Source: Acidimicrobiales bacterium
GTDB lineage: Bacteria > Actinomycetota > Acidimicrobiia > Acidimicrobiales > Poriferisodaliceae
Direction: 5' to 3'
Length of the DNA stretch: 8,475 nucleotides
Assembly: GCA_020631315.1 (NCBI GenBank)
Contig: JAHDHM010000136.1
Coordinates: forward strand, 1-8,475
Part shown: piece by piece, positions 7,108 through 8,475 of the stretch
How positions within the stretch are numbered: position 1 is the first letter of the stretch
Layout: each line of letters opens with the position of its first letter
The notes under the pieces: model-generated
What the model was told of the DNA's origin: nothing
What the model saw: the letters and a program-made list of their open reading frames with translations, nothing else
The model's database searches: none
Position numbers and translations under genes: made by a program

Positions 7108-7989
7108 GTGTTCGACAGCACCGACGTGTGGGTCGGTCGACGGTTCGGCTCGTACCAGGTCGAGAACGTCCTGGGGAAGGGCACGACAGCCACCGTCTAC
7201 CGCGCCTATCGACTCGGTGACGGCCCACCGCTCGAGGTCGCACTGAAGGTGCTGAACCCGTTCGCGATGGCCAACAGCTCCATCGTCGAGATGTTCGAGG
7301 CCGAGGCCGAACTGCTCGCCCGGCTCGACCATCCGAACATCGTCGCCGTCCACGGGGCCGGCGAGGTGGCCGGCTCGTTCTACATGGCGACCGATCTCCA
7401 CGAAGGCGGCACGGCCTGGGACCGGGTGACGCCCGACAAGAAGATGGGCGAACTCGACACGCTGCGACTCGGCAAGGAGATCGCGGACGCACTCGACCAC
7501 GTCCATCGCAACGACATCGTCCATCGTGACGTGAAGCCGTCGAACATCCTCGTCGCCGGCGTCGGTGCGGTGCTGTTCGACTTCGGTCTCGCGCTCGATC
7601 TTCGAGGTCCGGCGCCACCGGCGGGCCGCGTGTTCGGCTCGCCGCTGTTCCTCTCCCCCGAGCAGGCGCTCGGCGAGGCGGTCGACGGCCGGGCCGATCT
7701 GTACGGCCTCGGCGTGACCATGTATCGCCTCGCGTCCGGCAAGGCGCCCTGGTACGGCGAGCGGGCCCAGCTGCTCGAGGCACACGTCAACGAGACGCCG
7801 CCCGATCCCGCCGACCTCGGCGTGAGCCGCGAGCTGTCCGACGTGATCCTCACCCTGATGCGCAAGTCGGCCGACGACCGTCCCCAGACGGGTGCCGACA
7901 CGGTGCGGTTGCTCAGCGAGATCGAACCGGCGATCGCCGAAGCCGCATCGACGGCACCGGCGAAGAAGCGACGCTGGTTCGGCCGCTGA
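7108..7989 (+). CDS. Soluble Hanks-type Ser/Thr protein kinase
   Basis: The 293 residues are almost entirely a protein kinase domain that should phosphorylate Ser or Thr on unknown partners. All core motifs are intact: glycine loop GKGTTATV (23-30), VALK with Lys47, the helix-C Glu66 in FEAEAELL, catalytic loop HRDVKPSN (139-146, Asp141), metal-binding DFG (158-160), SPE in place of APE (183-185), DLYGLGV (198-204) and the Arg258 in DDRP. After the domain comes a short Ala/Glu-rich tail ending KKRRWFGR. There is no transmembrane helix, PASTA repeat or other sensor, unlike PknB, so it is cytoplasmic, perhaps attached by its basic tail. The GTG at 7108-7110 is chosen because a -10 candidate lies 7 nt upstream and the domain starts soon after. 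It is transcribed divergently from the nine-gene operon and convergently with the NYN gene. Substrate and signal are unknown. Confidence 0.92.
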   Translation: MFDSTDVWVGRRFGSYQVENVLGKGTTATVYRAYRLGDGPPLEVALKVLNPFAMANSSIVEMFEAEAELLARLDHPNIVAVHGAGEVAGSFYMATDLHEGGTAWDRVTPDKKMGELDTLRLGKEIADALDHVHRNDIVHRDVKPSNILVAGVGAVLFDFGLALDLRGPAPPAGRVFGSPLFLSPEQALGEAVDGRADLYGLGVTMYRLASGKAPWYGERAQLLEAHVNETPPDPADLGVSRELSDVILTLMRKSADDRPQTGADTVRLLSEIEPAIAEAASTAPAKKRRWFGR

Positions 7990-7991
7990 AC

Positions 7992-8041
7992 GATCAGCGA
8001 AGCTGCGATGGATCAGCGAAGCTGCGATGGATCAACGAAGC
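7992..8041. repeat. 19-bp tandem repeat, about 2.6 copies, at the convergent gene junction
   Basis: GATCAGCGAAGCTGCGATG occurs perfectly at 7992-8010 and 8011-8029. A third partial copy at 8030-8041 has one mismatch over its 12 bases. It fills the whole gap between the kinase stop (7987-7989) and the NYN stop, and the third copy contains the NYN stop codon and the last codons. Each full copy contains CAGC-GAA-GCTG, a 4-bp stem with 3-nt loop (7995-8005 and 8014-8024). There is no T-run, so a standard terminator is not supported, though stacked stems might act on converging transcripts. Confidence 0.9.
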
Positions 8042-8475
8042 CAGTGCAGGAACGCGTGGCTCGAGACGACGTTCGCGCCGCGGTCTCGGGCGCCGTCGGC
8101 GACCTCACGGTCGTTGCTGACGACCACGACGGTCACGGCGGTGTCGATGCGGTCCACCATGCGCAACAGCACGTCGTCGGCGGCCACACCCGACGGTGAC
8201 CAGGAGACCCGCACGGAGTTCGGCACCCGCACCCCGGCAGGCGGCACCACTGCATCGTCGCCGTCGAACACCACGTCGACCACCGTGCGGCCGGTCACCT
8301 TGGACCCGAGCAGGGACACGAGGCGCTCACGTTGATGCTGCAGCTCGGTGCCGGGCCAGCCGAGCATCGAGACGTTGTAGCCGTCGACGAGCACCCGCAC
8401 CCCGGGGACCTTCAGCAGCTCGGCGAACCCGGCGGGCGAGTCGTCGAGCAGTCCGTTCGGTGAGCGGTGAGGTCG
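8032..8475 (-). CDS. NYN-domain (YacP-like) putative RNase, 5' end off window
   Basis: The C-terminal 147 residues of a PIN-like NYN-domain protein are visible; the frame stays open to base 8475, so the start lies outside the window. A GTG at 8398-8400 exists, but the upstream residues (LLDDSPAGFAELLKVPGVRV) look like normal family sequence leading into the first strand, so it is probably internal. Motifs are LVDGYNVSM (first acidic residue), VVDVVFDGDD, the SPSGVAADDVLLRMVDR helix and VVVVSNDREVADGARDRGAN, followed by the VVSSHAFLHWL end. Together these supply the acidic cluster that binds metal in PIN/NYN nucleases. YacP (Rae1) of Bacillus is a ribosome-associated endoribonuclease; actinobacterial members are longer and less studied. 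The gene ends inside the tandem repeat and converges on the kinase gene. Confidence 0.85.
   Translation of the reverse strand, partial: RPHRSPNGLLDDSPAGFAELLKVPGVRVLVDGYNVSMLGWPGTELQHQRERLVSLLGSKVTGRTVVDVVFDGDDAVVPPAGVRVPNSVRVSWSPSGVAADDVLLRMVDRIDTAVTVVVVSNDREVADGARDRGANVVSSHAFLHWLR

Noticed and set aside
7084..7785. Minus-strand open frames of about 230 codons opposite the kinase
   Set aside because: They mirror the kinase gene, whose full motif set is intact, and have no family features.

Overview
The window looks like chromosomal DNA from a high-GC actinobacterium. The base composition is strongly GC-rich, GTG and TTG starts are common, and the gene set includes PimB'-type mannosyltransferase, ArsA-like ATPase, SRPBCC protein, ROK kinase and actinobacterial-style QueG. 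The combination would suit the Acidimicrobiia (Ilumatobacter-like), but no rRNA or marker gene is present to prove it. I see no phage, insertion sequence, CRISPR, tRNA or rRNA.

Layout. From 6914 down to 1, nine genes lie head to tail on the minus strand, and most junctions overlap or nearly touch. In transcription order they are: a small four-cysteine protein (6720-6914); queG, epoxyqueuosine reductase (5584-6723); pimB', a GT4 mannosyltransferase (4447-5574); a small membrane protein gene broken by two frameshifts (4008-4450); an SRPBCC-fold protein (3495-3938); an ArsA/GET3-like ATPase (2317-3498); a small acidic protein with an 11-Asp run (1933-2304); a ROK-family sugar kinase homologue with an altered N-terminal phosphate motif (977-1933); and an AlaC-like aminotransferase cut by the window edge (1-934). 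Start/stop overlaps (GTGA, ATGA, TTGA, TGATG) point to one translationally coupled operon.

A divergent intergenic region (6915-7107) holds a 23-bp direct repeat pair, a small hairpin and two candidate leaderless-type -10 boxes. To its right, a soluble Hanks-type Ser/Thr kinase (7108-7989, plus strand) converges on a NYN-domain (YacP-like) putative RNase (8032-8475, minus strand, cut by the window edge). A 19-bp tandem repeat fills the 42-bp gap between them and runs into the nuclease stop codon.

How the genes may work together. PimB' acts in phosphatidylinositol mannoside synthesis at the inner face of the membrane. From memory, SRPBCC and ArsA-like genes also lie near pimB' in Mycobacterium (Rv2184c-Rv2185c-Rv2188c), and a ROK glucokinase lies in a similar neighbourhood in Streptomyces. 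The SRPBCC/ArsA/acidic-protein trio is therefore the part most likely to be an under-described envelope-lipid or membrane-targeting module. QueG (tRNA modification) and the aminotransferase look like housekeeping passengers.
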